Part shown: piece by piece, positions 33,831 through 45,616 of the stretch
Position numbering within the stretch: the first letter of the stretch is position 1
Layout of the letters: each line of letters starts with the position of its first letter
Source: Tachypleus tridentatus
Taxonomy: Eukaryota; Arthropoda; Merostomata; Xiphosura; Limulidae
Reading direction: 5' to 3'
DNA length: 64,000 bases
NCBI RefSeq assembly: GCF_004210375.1
Contig: NC_134833.1
Location: forward strand, 144,390,127 to 144,454,126
Translations under genes and position numbers: made by a program
The notes under the pieces: model-generated
What the model was told of the DNA's origin: nothing
What the model saw: only the letters and a program-made list of their open reading frames with translations
The model's database searches: none

Positions 33831-34835
33831 TGAACCAGACGTTACATTATATCTTGTGAAAAATTATCCCTTGAAATAGTTAGAAAGAAAAAAATAATGT
33901 ACTTTTCTACTACATAGGTAAAATCTCTAATAGATTAAAATTAATATTAATATAATAATTAATAAGAAATATTATAATAATTTTATCAGTAATATTACTT
34001 ATACACCATTGATTTAAGTCTTTAAGTTTAGGAATATTGATGAGATCAAGTCAAATCATATTCTCAATCAATATTTCTAAAGAGATTTCTTGATTCCTAC
34101 ACACATTTAACAACCTCAATGTCAACGAGAGATATGACATTTTATATTCATCGTTAAGTAATAATACAGATACGATTGTAAGTGTTGAAGTGTAGAACGT
34201 TTATGAAATAGTGTTCAATGCTTGATTAGGTTTGATATTTAGCTACATGTTCATATAAAAGAAAATGTAATATTAGATTTGATTTTCATTTTTAACATGT
34301 CACGTATGATATTACTATTGTACACATTAATCCATTGTTGATTTATAAAAATATTAAGGTATTAAAACTAGAATTACACGAGGTTTTTTCTCTGTTTCAA
34401 ATAAGGTCAGATATCCGTTATAAAACCTCCCTTTGGAGTTTTTAGTAAGTCAGTTGACAACGGGAATCTTTCTCGAGAGTAACTTATGTGACTCCCACTT
34501 TCATAAAGCCAATTTAGAGAGTATAACAGTCTACTTGAAAAATATTTAATTTAGAGATACTAACAGCATATGTGGCAAAAGGTTCCAGGAAAGACATATC
34601 GAGCCCAATCTGAAACAATTTCCACAAGGAATGAATAGAACAATGAAAAAAACACATTTATATTGTTAATTGTTAAAAGTACTAAATGTAACAATATCCA
34701 TCAAGTTCTAACATATTATCTAACAATCATAAAACATTAGTGACTGTCTTATCAAATATATTTTTAGGAGTTTATAATACCAATTATAGAAGCAGACTGA
34801 GGAAATACAATGAGACTTTAGACAAATTCATCAAA
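33831..34835. other. Left-arm sequence, no gene
   Basis: Mirrors 49514-50549. In a 60-base sample (34381-34440 against 49905-49970) I count three substitutions and one single-base indel. Confidence 0.6.
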
Positions 34836-35075
34836 GATGTTATATAATATTCTCTATGGTTTTATTTACATTGAAGATGTAGTATGATATTCTTTATGGT
34901 TTTATTTAAATTAAAGATGTAGTATGATATTCTCTATGGCTTTATTTACATTGAAGATGTGGTATGATATTGTCTATGGTTTTATTTACATTGAAGATGT
35001 AGTATGATATTCTTTATGGTTTAATTTACATTAAAGATGTAGTATGATATTCTCTATGGTTTTATGTAAATTCTT
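34836..35075 (+). repeat. 40-bp minisatellite, six units
   Basis: Units GATGTAGTATGATATTCTCT then ATGGTTTTATTTACATTGAA start at 34836, 34876, 34916, 34956, 34996 and 35036. The right arm (49359-49513) has four units, so copy number differs between the arms. Confidence 0.95.
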
Positions 35076-35439
35076 CACGTTAAGTTATAAACATTATCAT
35101 CACTCATTAAAGTGTCTGTAAAATAAACTTTATGATGTTCTAATGTAAACTCTGTACTGATAGGTTTGTTGTTAAAATGTTAAAGAAATTACGAAGCTTC
35201 AAAGTTCTCAAAGATAACAAACGTGTTATCACCATATCTTAGAGTAAAGAGGCTGAAAATAGTTTTCTATTCACTGTATTTTTACAAACACAACATGAAA
35301 TTGTCAAAAATGTCCATAAGCTAGAACCCATGTAGACACTATAGATCTTATGACGTAATTCGTCATCTGAAGAAAGTGGGACTCTTTAACTTCAATGTTC
35401 ATTAATTTCAAAGAAAGTCGTTTTAAGATGGCAACATTA
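35076..35439. other. Left-arm sequence next to the LINE
   Basis: The first 100 bp match about 49270-49350 reversed. The right arm has an extra block (46140-49270) at this point. Confidence 0.55.
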
Positions 35440-35930
35440 TTGAAAATCAAAATGGCGCCAATTTTATGGTATCTTCCTAAAGTATATATATAGACATTGA
35501 TTGAACATCAAAACTTTCTAAGTACACATTACATTATCCAGCGTCAGGGATAAACTTTAGGGCAAAACATGTTTAAAATGGTGCCGTTGTTGAGAGTCAT
35601 AACGACGACACGACAGTAAAATGTGGCCTATTGTGACCTGAGTGTTTACATAGAATACACATTGGCGCATCAGTCCCAGATAAAAGAACTATGAGTTAAA
35701 AACTGTGACAAATGCGTTGTCTAGTTAAGACAACTTCCTCTTTCTGATCGTTACGGAAACAAGACGGTCAAAATCCAATAGAGGGTTCTATTTGGAAAAG
35801 ATTGTTTTCACGTTTTCCATTTCCAACTGACACGGAGCCGAGGCTTGAACACAGGACCATAGTTCATGTATGGAACAAGAACAGCATTGATAGCGACAGA
35901 GCAGACACATTTAGCTGCGGTGTTGACAAG

Positions 35931-36611
35931 CTATTTTCCGCCAATACTAACGTGGCCTGGTATCCAGAACTGAATAGAAGTAGATGTTAAAGAGAAATGG
36001 GCCAGTCGGTTTTGAATATCGGCAAGAACAGGGTATGAACTAAAGTGAAGCGACTCCAGGACAAGTAGAGAACTAAGCGAGTCAGTATGAAAAGTACAAT
36101 TTGAGTACTGCTTAGATTCTAGATGATCCAAGGCAAGAGAAATAGCGTACAGTTTAGCAGCGAACACAGAAGTTGTATAGGGTATTCTGCATGGAAATAT
36201 CGAACCCCAACAAACCATGGCAGAACCCACGTAGTCACCTTATTTTGACTCATCTGTACAAAGAGGAAGGGAAGGATGGTTCGAAAGATGTTCAGCAGAT
36301 AACAGACAGTATTTCCAATCTAGAGTGTCTGCTTTTCTCAGATAATTTAAAGATAGGTCATATTTGGGGACTGTTAGAAGCCATGGTGAGAAGTGCTGAC
36401 CAGTGAATACAACAATGTTATCCAACGACAGACCCAATTCATCCAAATGTGCCTGAATACGAAGACCAAAATGGCAGATCGTCTTTTCTGGAAAAGCATG
36501 ACCCACTGAAGAAGAAAAACACAACCCCAGGTGAGATGCTGTGGTAAGGAACAAAGTTTCGAAGCATACACTAAAACAGTTGCAAACGGCGGAGGCGGAG
36601 AGAAGGTTCAT
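35931..36611 (-). pseudogene. LINE RNase H domain, broken, left arm
   Basis: Minus-strand pieces give LSLDNIVVFTGQHFSPWLLT and SLNYLRKADTLDWKYC, the lead-in, then MGSAMVCWGSI, AKLYAISLALDHLESKQYSN, FHTDSLSSLLVLESLHFSS and QFWIPGHVSIGGK. RNase H needs Asp (TDGS), Glu (AELYA), Asp (TDSLS) and a late His. Here the AELYA Glu is Lys, and the segment with TDGS is interrupted by a frameshift at about 36240. So the domain is inactive. Confidence 0.85.
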
Positions 36612-36706
36612 GAGACTCTATATACGAGCTCTGAACTGGGGAGTGCGGAAAGCCCCTGATGATGAATGGGGTCCAGCATCTTAAAAGTCGAGGTCTTGGC
36701 AGAGAC

Positions 36707-36925
36707 CTAAACCAGTGACTTGTGGTCTAGTTTCGATCGAATAAGAACATGATATATCTTTAGCATAGAACGTCGATCCGCTACCCAAGTGGTGTAAGAG
36801 AGGACAATAAGGATGTTCAGAGCTCTTGTACATTTGACTCGTAGCTGCTTGGTATGTGGTATAAACGTTTGCTTACAGTCAAAGATAAGCTCCAAGTACT
36901 TTGTCTCAGGGACCACGTGTAACAC
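36707..36925 (-). pseudogene. LINE reverse transcriptase C-terminal fragment
   Basis: Reads VVPETKYLELIFDCKQTFIP, then HTKQLRVKCTRALNILIVLS and DRRSMLKIYHVLIRSKLDH. This is the thumb-side region that follows the catalytic box in I- and Jockey-type LINEs (pattern KYLGLIFD...L.F..H). The equivalent part is absent from the right-arm copy. Confidence 0.85.
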
Positions 36926-38034
36926 AACGTCACAGATACGGAGTTCAGGATCTAAGTGAATACCCCGTTGGCAGCAAAAGTGTATGCAAACGGTTTTAGA
37001 GAGAAAGAAGTATCAACCATTTGCTGTGGAGAACATCCAACACTGGTACTTGGTTGACCCTAGCCCAAGTGGACCAGCCGAGTGACCGCGGGGAGAGCAC
37101 CTCAAGGCTGCCAATCTACAGGAATTCAAGGCCAAAGTGGTGTCTTAAGGTTGGACCCCTTAATCACCAGGATCCTGTCTTCCCTATTCAGGGGTCGCCA
37201 CGCAAACCCAGAGGAGGTAAACTAAAAGAAGCAGAACTTTCTATGGGAAGTTTCCTCACCATGTACAGGAATCCACATCTAGAGGTTGCCCTAAAGACAA
37301 AATACAATAGGATCATTATTTGTTGCGTATTTTAAAGCACGCTGTGTTCTATTGGTGAATTAGAAAAATTTATTCCCCCCAATTTTTTATTTTACTCAAT
37401 TTAGGTACTAAACTCTCATTTTATGAGAAGCCAAAATAATGAATACATTTCAATTCTCCATTAAATTGTAACTCACTATTGTAGACACCACACAGTTGCA
37501 TTTCTTGCTGGCATTTTCCGACCTACAGCACAACTGTTTCTGCTACTTCAGGTACAGTTATCATTTATTTAGATTAACAGTCCCGTTCAGCTCTTTATTG
37601 TACTTTAAAATAATTCGTGTTATTAAATCACTGGAGAGTTGTTTCCTATTCGCCATGATGACCAAACAGATAATGACAAAAACGGCGCTAAATTGCCAAA
37701 ATTACATTTATTGCTGGCTAAATTCCAACAATTATGAACCCAGTGTCTAGTTGTAAAATAGTATAATGTAGTTTATTCGTCAAACTAAACATAATATTTA
37801 CGGGAACATCAGTTTTCTCATACGTTGTGAAATGTACGAACGCTTTCTGCTCCTCCGATTTTTGGTTATTTGTTTATAAACAGTTTATTTGTCGTTTAAT
37901 TTACATAAAAATTTATGTTGATGTGGGTTAGTATGATATTTATAATATACTATACGTCTATTAGCCTAATTTTGATACTTTTTAAGTTATGAGTAAAAAA
38001 AACCACTCGGGACGCAGGGGTACGAACAGTTTCT

Positions 38035-38340
38035 GTCGTAACAGTCGGTGACACTACACGTATAACTAACAAAGAAATATTTTCAATATTTATTTATTTC
38101 AATAAATGTGGCTACATAACAATGTTTATGCTAGAGATGTTTCAAAATCCCAAACTATGATAAACGCATGATAGTCCAGAGTGACTATTATTTAAATTTT
38201 CTATTCAGTTGTTACATGTTGTATATATTTATTTATCAACACTCTTTTCACCTACCCTGGATATTCAAGGAAACCAGAGGTACTTGAACTAATGATAACT
38301 GAAGGACTGATGTAATAGAAGTAGTGACGTTTATGCAGTA
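38035..38340 (+). repeat. Third copy of an arm segment
   Basis: Shares GTGGCTACATAACAATGTTT, CAACACTCTTTTCACCTACC and ACTGAAGGACTGATGTA with 58740-59040 (direct) and about 23820-24115 (reversed). Confidence 0.85.
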
Positions 38341-39229
38341 TTAAAGTGTTCATTATACCTATAAATATCACACCAGCATCCTTCCAATAATTCTCTTTTG
38401 TTCAACAGTTTTCAGTTACTTTAGTACATTTAACCTAAGTTTAGTCTTTACCAAAATTTGAAACTGACGTCATAGAAATAAAGAAAACCTTTATATCTGA
38501 TTAAAGATTGTAACCTTTCAAATCTCGCCCAATTTTCTTGATCTAATCAATTGTGTAAAATAATTTGCGCTTGTTCTGCATTTGCAATGTTTGAAGATTT
38601 TCAATAATTTGAAAACACAATTAACTTCTATTTTAAATTTATTGTTCGGGGTATCCAGAAATGATTTACTGCTATTAAGAAATTTATTAGCGTACTTTTC
38701 CTAATGTTACTTATCTGGGTTAAGGTAAGTATGACTAGTGCTGAACACTAGTGTCATTAATCCTCTTTAGTTACTTTTGTGTAACTCAAACAGCGTTGTT
38801 CTTCAGAATGATTTCTATAATTCCATCTATTGCGTCATTAGAATGATGTAGATGGACCACTGATCTTAGATATATCAAAATGAGCTCTTAAAATATTACA
38901 ATAACGACATTTTTCATGCATTACAGAGTTTTTATCAACCATGTGCTCTTTCAAAATATGTTTACCTTTTTTTGCTTCATATAAAACTAAACTAATATTT
39001 AATGGTCCTCTTATGATCTCTACACCTTATAATATTTATATGTTTAAATGTTATTGCTCCACAAAGAACTGCACAGAAACAAAAAATATACACAATAAAA
39101 GTTATTTGACTTTTAATCGTATCAGACGACTATCGTAATTGTGTTTCAAATATAAATTTATTATATTGAATCAGTTTAGACTTTATATAATAACGAAAAA
39201 TTAGCTGTTGTAGTGAGGAATATATAAAT

Positions 39230-39620
39230 ATTTTTTTCAGGCGATTTTTTACGAAACACACTAATGTACTCTTACAAATAATTTTTCGAACTAAATAGAT
39301 ATTAATAATATCTGATAAGTTAAAATGGTGTTTACTTGAAATCAAACAAAGGACTTTTAGTGTGTTACGTGGACGTTATGATCTTAATTTTATGGTAGAA
39401 CTGAGGTCAGAAACTGCAGTTTCTGGTTTCCTAACTTCGTGATGTAAGTTTAATTAGCACCTAAATAAAATAATTTTTTATGAATATCACTACACCATAT
39501 GATCATACAAAAATTAATTATGTTAAGCCTTTTACTTGGTAATTAATTATTCGGCTAAGTTACAAAAGACCATTAAATAAAAGTTTGAGTTGTACCTTTT
39601 GTGTTAGTTATTCAATATTG
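39230..39620 (+). repeat. Third copy of another arm segment
   Basis: Shares TAAGTTTAATTAGCACCTAA, CTTTTACTTGG, and TTACAAATAATTTTTCGAAC-like blocks with 54390-54740 (direct) and 29280-29580 (reversed). Confidence 0.75.
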
Positions 39621-40384
39621 AAACTAACTGTCGTTTCTATATCACATAATAATATTCTATGAAAACCGTACTGGATAGTGGAAAACAATGATTTAAAACT
39701 TAAGGAATATTAGAACAAAACTGTTCTCCAGTAAATGGTATAATTACAGGCAAAACTAAGTCAGTAAGAGGCCAAAACATTACAAAATGTAAAGAAAATC
39801 AGTTAAATTACAATATCTAAGATATAAAAACATTGAATTTATATAGAATCTGTATCAGTTTCTGCGATGTTAGCAGTTTTTGTAAAAAGGTATATATGGT
39901 TTCACAGTCAAGGATACAGATGGCAACACGCACGCAGGATTGGTGACAGTTTCAAGTACGTGGAAATACTCTCGCATATCCCAGTTGAGAGAAACATTTT
40001 TCTTAGCCGTGAGGTAAAATTCAGATTTCGCAGTTATATGGCATAAATATTTATTATTATGTTTCCGAACTACGCAAAGAAGAGGTTATAGTTTTAGGTA
40101 AAGATTCTAAAACAACAAACTAAACACGTAGTCATGTATAACACAATCATCGGAGAACCAGAAGTCGAACTCAAGGTGCTACACACCGTCACCTGTGATA
40201 CGTTTAACATCTATCGATAGTAACACACTTAAATCAAGACATCAATATTATGTAAATCTGTTTCTCGTGAACAACATTACGAATGTTGGTAATCAAAAAC
40301 TTTGAAACAGTCAAACAATGAAGAAATAAATAACGTCAACATATTCGGAACTAATACACTTTCCTTTATGTTGTTAAGAGAACA

Positions 40385-41063
40385 CCCAGAAAAATTAAAA
40401 CAGTGCCAAAATGCTACATCAGGAGGCGATAGTATTCAAGATGAAAATATCGAATAAAAAGGCTGTAATTATGTTTAGAGTTTGAGTAACGGACATTGGT
40501 CCATCATTTTTCACTTGTAAGGCTATTGTGGTGAGGAGTTGATTCAGTGTCATAAAGATACAAGAACTCACAACAAGAGCACTGCTTTTACCACAAGGTG
40601 ATAAATGAGTTTTTTCGAACAAGAATAATAGAAAAGTTCATACAACAAAGCTAAAGGCTGACATCATGGCAGCCACAACTTAAGGTGGTGTTTTTTGAAG
40701 TTTACGAGCCATTGTATAGCAACAAGATTTCAATAGACACGCAACAAAAATAGTTCCTTTCCGTCGATTATCTACGTCATGAATATCTTGAAACGTTCCT
40801 ACGATAAACGTTGGTTTGATAGTTAAAATAATGCCCGTCATCATCAGCATTAAGAAGAATACATTGTAAGCCCCACAAGGTTCTCTCAAAACCAAGTAAG
40901 CAAGCAAACTAATGAACACTGGAGAAGAGGAATAGATTGTGGAATTATCCGCAATAATTCCAATTCCAGGAATATTCTTGAACTTTATAAAACTAAATGT
41001 CTTGTCCGAAGCTTTCATGTCCACAGATAAATGTCGAGAAAGAAATTGCGAACAAAAGTTCAC
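40385..41063 (-). pseudogene. Dead inverted copy of the SLC35G-like exon
   Basis: Minus-strand frames match 16130-17090 piece by piece. The N-terminal part (KTFSFIKFKNIPGIGII) jumps straight to STIYSSSPVFISLLAYLVLR, so about 80 residues covering the first transmembrane segments are deleted. A two-codon deletion lies near TIFVACLLK. A TAA replaces the Gln codon after KTPP, and further stops follow in SFVV-stop-TFLLFLFE. The last piece, LVVSSCIFMTLNQLLTTIAL to FDIFILNTIAS, is readable. The acceptor CAG of the first copy is CAA here. This copy still has the extra T that copy 1 lost near 17055, so it informs the ancestral C-terminus. Confidence 0.92.
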
Positions 41064-41329
41064 AATTTGTCAAATCTTTTTTGTAATAAATTATTTTGTA
41101 ATAAATAAAATTTAAAATGACTTCTTTAGAGATTGACCCAAATTCCTTTCTATAAACAAGTGTAATATGATCTTCAGTGTGTGATAATGAAGTTCAGTGT
41201 GATAATTTAATCATATCATGTATTACTTTTCTATATATATGTATTTTAAACAAATATTTTTTTATTTGTATCAATAGCTTCTGACCAAGATAAAGGTAAC
41301 TTATAAAGACAGAAGTAAAAACGTAACGT
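41064..41329. other. Spacer between dead SLC35G copy and R
   Basis: Partly similar, reversed, to 15840-16120; AT-rich, nothing else seen. Confidence 0.5.
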
Positions 41330-42600
41330 ACAATTTAGCCAAGGTAATTATTATAACACTCTTTTCAGATGAACGTCATGGCATATGTTAAACACAAGAT
41401 ATTTTAATATTCATAAAAGATAAAACGATTTATTCATTAATGATTTGGTTGGCAGTTATTGCAAAATATGTTTACAGAGGTTTGTCTACTTTAGGATATT
41501 TAACATACTTCTAAACCCATATAACAAGTTAACAATGAAACATGATCTATATAATTACAAAGTGTGATAACATTAGTTTTAAGACCTACATTAATATTAT
41601 TATAAATGGTATGGTAGCTAATGTTTTAAAATTAACTAAATTTAAATAAAAATGGAGTGTGTCATTACGTAAGTAGCTTGAACATCTTTCTTTGTTCCTT
41701 TGTTTTGACAGGGTTGCTCCTTTAAATTAAATATTACTGGTTTCAGAGATGAGGTATAACTCTCTAAATGAATTAAATTATGAAGATAATATTTCAAATA
41801 TTATAAGAGAAATTTATTTATTTTGGAAATTTTCATTCAGTATAAAAACTAATTTCATGAAACAATTATAAAGGTTTTTAAAACCACAGTAGTTTCTTAG
41901 ACACCACATGATCTACTAAGCTAAATAAGTTTCATCCATAACGTGAAACAAGAACAAAAACTGTCCATTTTGCTTTTAAGGTCCCAGTATTAACGAACAT
42001 AATAATATGACAGTTCTGTAGAAATAAGTTACCAGATGATTCATTTAAGGTAGGATCTTGTCACGTGAATCACAGTGAAATATAATCATTTCATACTTTT
42101 TGATATTAAAAAACGGACAGTAAAAAACAAGGTAATGTTATCGGTGATAATGTCGCCATTACAGGTAGGATGCTGTAAAAGTATTGTTTATAATGTGACA
42201 GAAACTATTAATAACATTTACAAACTAAGTTAATAGTGATTTTTTTTTCATTTAAACAGAAACATTCATACATTCTCCTACTCTAAACCCTAACCACGAG
42301 AGTATGTTACAAAATGGAATAAGAAAATTATCGATTGATAACTGTAGATCACAAAAGATAATAATGAAAGAAAACAACTGACCAACTTCCTAACCGTCTG
42401 TGTCTTTAAAGGAATTCCAATATGAGGGGTCACGTAGTCGTTTGTTGAACAGTTTTTTTTTCTCACGAAACATAATGTTAAAATGAAGAGGGCGCTTGAA
42501 TAGGTCGAAACTAGTTTCTTAGATATGAAACTTTTGACACTTCGATCCGTTCAGTATTGTTTAATTCATTTATGACAGACAGGCTGTAGTGAAATTGTTT
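41330..42600 (-). repeat. Dispersed repeat R, copy 4 (spacer)
   Basis: Reverse counterpart of copy 1 at 12640-16090. It carries the uninterrupted hAT target near 41490-41520 (CTTCTAAACCCATATAACAA on the plus strand). The order R then SLC35G is the same as at 12.6-17.1 kb, so R and the gene were duplicated together. Confidence 0.8.
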
Positions 42601-43682
42601 ATATTTACCTGTCTTTCTTAACTAAGAAATGAAAAAATATAAAGTTATATGACACCAGGAGAGTTAAACCTATGAATAAAAATAAAAATATATCAACTAA
42701 CTTGGTTAAGAGCTGGTGTCGCACACTTCGGTAGCTTCAAACATAAGTCGAATGTAAATGTGGAACTGTGTTCCACCAAACTCATGTTGCTCAGATGAAG
42801 ATTATCATTATACGTGTATAACTTTGAAACAGCAGTTGCAAGCTGTGCAATTTACTGCTATGTTTTAGTGCTGAACGGGACTGTTAATCTAAATAAATGA
42901 TAACTGTACCTGAAGTAGCAAAAACAGTTGTGTTGTAGGTCGGGATAAGATTTTCTAATTTACCAATAGAACACAGCGTTCTGTAAAATACGCAGCAAAT
43001 AATGATCCTATTGTATTTTGTATTTTTGGCAACCTCTAGATGTGGATTCCTGTACGTGGTGAGGAAACTTCCCATAGAAAGTTCTGCTTCCTTTAGTTTA
43101 CCTCCTCTGGGTTTGCGTGGCGACCCCTGAATAGGGAAGACAGGATCCTGGTGATTAAGGGGTCCAACCTTAAGACACCACTCTGGCCTTGAATTCCTGT
43201 AGATTGGCAGCCTTGAGGTGCTCTCCCCGCGGTCACTCGGCTGGTCCACTTGGGCTAAGGTCAACTAAGTACCAGTGTTGGATGTTCTCAACAGATGTTA
43301 TGCTGGTGTTTGGGTATAGTGCTATCGAAACCCTGGCGTTGCTTTAATATCATTGTTTGGCATTGTAGTGCCTTTCCTCGTAGCACTTCATGGTAGGTGG
43401 GGTCAGTGGGCACCGAAATATTTTTTTTTTCATCACTGATTCCCCAAATAAAAGCTTAAATAAAATAATGATAAAACAGACCACTGGCAAACGACCACAT
43501 TTTGAAGATTCTGAGCAGCAAACTTCAACTTCTTAAACATCTGTACTTCATTTCCTGATATTACATCCTTTACAGACAAATGTTTAGGACCCATTTCTCT
43601 TTTTCTCTAATTCAGAGAGAACTAGAGGGTCTTGCTGGTTCTCCTAAGTCAGTCAAAAAGCTAAGTTCTGGTGACAAATTAG

Positions 43683-44132
43683 TTGAAACATCCTAAACAC
43701 AGTGAGCTCCTCTTACATTCGTTCCACTGCTGCAATGAGCGTATAGACGGATCTCTCTGTACCTTCAAAATAATCTCAAACCATATGAAAAGTCTTTTGA
43801 CCTCCGTGATTAAGAAAGCTGATGAATCAAAGTCAACACCCACCTCTTTCCCTACCATTAATTCCGACAGATCTCCAGATCCACTTCCTGTGGTTCCGAG
43901 TACGGGCATTTTTCTCGAGTTCATCTTCTTCTTCGGCACCCATATGAAAAACGATCATTTGTTTACACCCTCAGTCGTTGAAATCTTTTTTTCTAACGAC
44001 AGAAACCTTCCCAATCGACCCAGAGCAGAATCCATGGAGGTCGATAAACCCCCTTCGAGTAAAGAAAGTAAAGAAAAAAGATGTGATCGAAAACACAAGA
44101 GCTCGTCACTCAATTGGCGTATACATAAATAA
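43683..44132 (+). pseudogene. LINE gag-like ORF1 remnant
   Basis: A frame rich in Ser, Lys and Pro, ending with PNRPRAESMEVDKPPSSKES and KEKRCDRKHKSS, a basic low-complexity stretch often seen at the end of ORF1 in I/Jockey-type elements. No zinc knuckle is visible. Its position between the 5' untranslated part and the endonuclease supports the call. The first ATG at 43683 may not be the real start. Confidence 0.55.
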
Positions 44133-44289
44133 AAATGGTCACTTTGATACAGTGAAAGTTTCGAGGTTAATGTTGTAATCTGGATGACACCAAAGCATTG
44201 CTTTCTTCTTGCCATCCCATATTTTTTCCTCACAGGAAACATTTCTGAAACCTGCTGATACAATCACCTTTTGTTGTTTTCTTTATACA

Positions 44290-44890
44290 GAAATGGACTA
44301 GTTTATGGAGAGGTGGCACTGTTGGTCGATCAGCATGTACCCACCCTACCTTTGCCCCTTGACACACCCTTGGTGGCCGTTGCCATCCATGTTTCCTTGG
44401 GAAGTACCATCATTGTTTCTTCTCTGTAACTGTATCCTGGAGAGTCCTTTGATCAATCAGACCTTGATGCTCTCGCTGAATAGTTATCGTCTCTTTTTTA
44501 ATCCTAAGAGATTTTAATGGGCATATTCCCCTCTTGGGAAGTTTTGATATTGATGGGGTGGGTTGCTTCTTAGAGTGTATATTTTGAGATCACAACCTTT
44601 TTATCATCGGTACTGATTCTTATACTTATTTTCATACACCTAGTTAGTCTTTTACTGTTACTGATATCTTAGTCTGCTCCCTTTAACTATTCTCCCACTT
44701 TTCATGGAGGGTTAACAGTAACCCGCAAGGCAGTGATCATTTTACTATCATTTTGAGAGAGACTGGCCGTAATCGATGCCACCCGACCCGCGTGCCCCGG
44801 TGGAAGCTGGATCAAGCCAACTGGCCCTCTTTCACTGCTTTTGCAGAACTTGAGCCTACCATCATCTGCAAGTCATCGATAGACGACTGC
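44290..44890 (+). pseudogene. LINE endonuclease (APE-type) remnant
   Basis: Broken frames with recognisable endpoints: NGLVYGEVALLVDQHVPTLP, then LRDFNGHIPLLGSFD (the GDFN...H..W metal-site pattern of APE-like nucleases, with the Gly-Asp partly altered), then QGSDHFTIIL (the SDH catalytic motif) and RWKLDQANWPSFTAFAELEP. Several stops lie in between. The region stops just before the microsatellite at 44899. Confidence 0.75.
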
Positions 44891-44992
44891 GTCTATAAAT
44901 AGATATATATATATCTATAAATATATAGAGTCTCATGAACCTTCTCTCCGCCTCCGCCGTTTGTAACTGTTTTTAGTGTATGCTTCGAAACT

Positions 44993-45616
44993 TTGTTCCT
45001 TACCACAGCATCTCACCTAGAGTTGTGTTTTCCTTCCTCAGTGGGTCATGCATTTCCAGAAGAGACGATCTGCCATTTTGGTCTTCGTATTCAGGCACAT
45101 TTGGATGAATTGGGTCTGTCGTTGGATAACATTGTTGTACCAACTGGTCATTCCTTCCCACCATGGCTTCTAACAGTCCACAAATGTGACCTATCTTTAA
45201 ATTATCTGAGAAAAGCAGACACTCTCGATTGGAAATACTGTCTGTTATTTGCTGAACATCTTTCGAACCATCCTTCCCTTTCTCTTTATACAGATGGGTC
45301 AAAATCAGGTGACTGTGTGGGCTCTGCCATGGTTTGTTGTGGTTTGGTAGTTGCATGTAGAATCATCCCCTATACAACTTCTGTGTTTACTGCTGAACTG
45401 TACGCTATTTATTTTGCCCTGGATCACCTAGAAGCTAAGCAGTACTCAAATTGTACTATTTATATTGACTCGCTTAGTTCTCTACTTGTTTTGAAGTCGC
45501 TTCACTTTAGTTCATATACTGTTCTCGCCGATATTCAAAACCGACTGGTCTATTTCTCTTTAACATATACTTGTATTCAGTTCTTCTGGATACCAGGCCA
45601 CTTTGGTTTTGGCTGA
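44993..45616 (+). pseudogene. LINE RNase H domain, long frame, right arm
   Basis: An open frame of 207 codons. After the lead-in (HFGLRIQAHLDELGLSLDNI, SLNYLRKADTLDWKYCLLFA) come LYTDGSKSGDCVGSAMV (first Asp), TAELYAIYFALDHL (Glu), YIDSLSSLLVLKSLHFSS (third acidic residue) and QFFWIPGHFGFG, ending in TGA where GGNE would be expected. The Asp-Glu-Asp core is intact, but the C-terminus with the last Asp is cut. It is the better preserved of the two RNase H copies. Confidence 0.9.

Larger units (their letters stand above)
35440..37335 (-). mobile_element. I-like LINE copy, left arm, internally deleted
   Basis: Read on the minus strand: a 5' untranslated part (37335-37021, shared with 42960-43264), then the end of the reverse transcriptase (36925-36600), then RNase H (36611-35931), then the 3' part to about 35440. 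The gag-like and endonuclease regions and most of the reverse transcriptase are missing between 37020 and 36960. I-like is inferred from the presence of RNase H; Jockey-type elements rarely have it. Confidence 0.85.
21330..37590 (+). repeat. Left arm of a very large imperfect palindrome
   Basis: Matches, in reverse order and orientation, the region from about 42868 to beyond 60 kb. Paired landmarks: I-like LINE 35440-37335 with 42960-46130; minisatellite 34836-35075 with 49359-49513; R 32120-33830 with 50550-52330; Penelope-like 30580-31060 with 52880-53400; CR1 29636-30310 with 53691-54300; R 26000-27150 with 55655-56600; SINE 24174-24424 with 58415-58676; satellite 21965-23015 with 59865-64000. 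Confidence 0.9.
37591..40100. other. Palindrome spacer, left part
   Basis: No gene recognised. It contains extra copies of arm segments: 38035-38340 matches 58740-59040 in direct orientation, and 39230-39620 matches 54390-54740 in direct orientation. Short frames at 38941-39138 and 39130-39345 have no family. Confidence 0.6.

Noticed and set aside
37021-37335. Frame with PSDRGESTSRLPIYRNSRP, repeated at 42884-43264, suggestive of a conserved gene
   Set aside because: It is antisense to the 5' untranslated part of the I-like LINE; both copies belong to the mirrored LINE.
43683-44132. Host gene with a Ser/Lys-rich tail
   Set aside because: Its position between the LINE 5' untranslated part and the endonuclease remnant makes it the LINE's gag-like ORF1.
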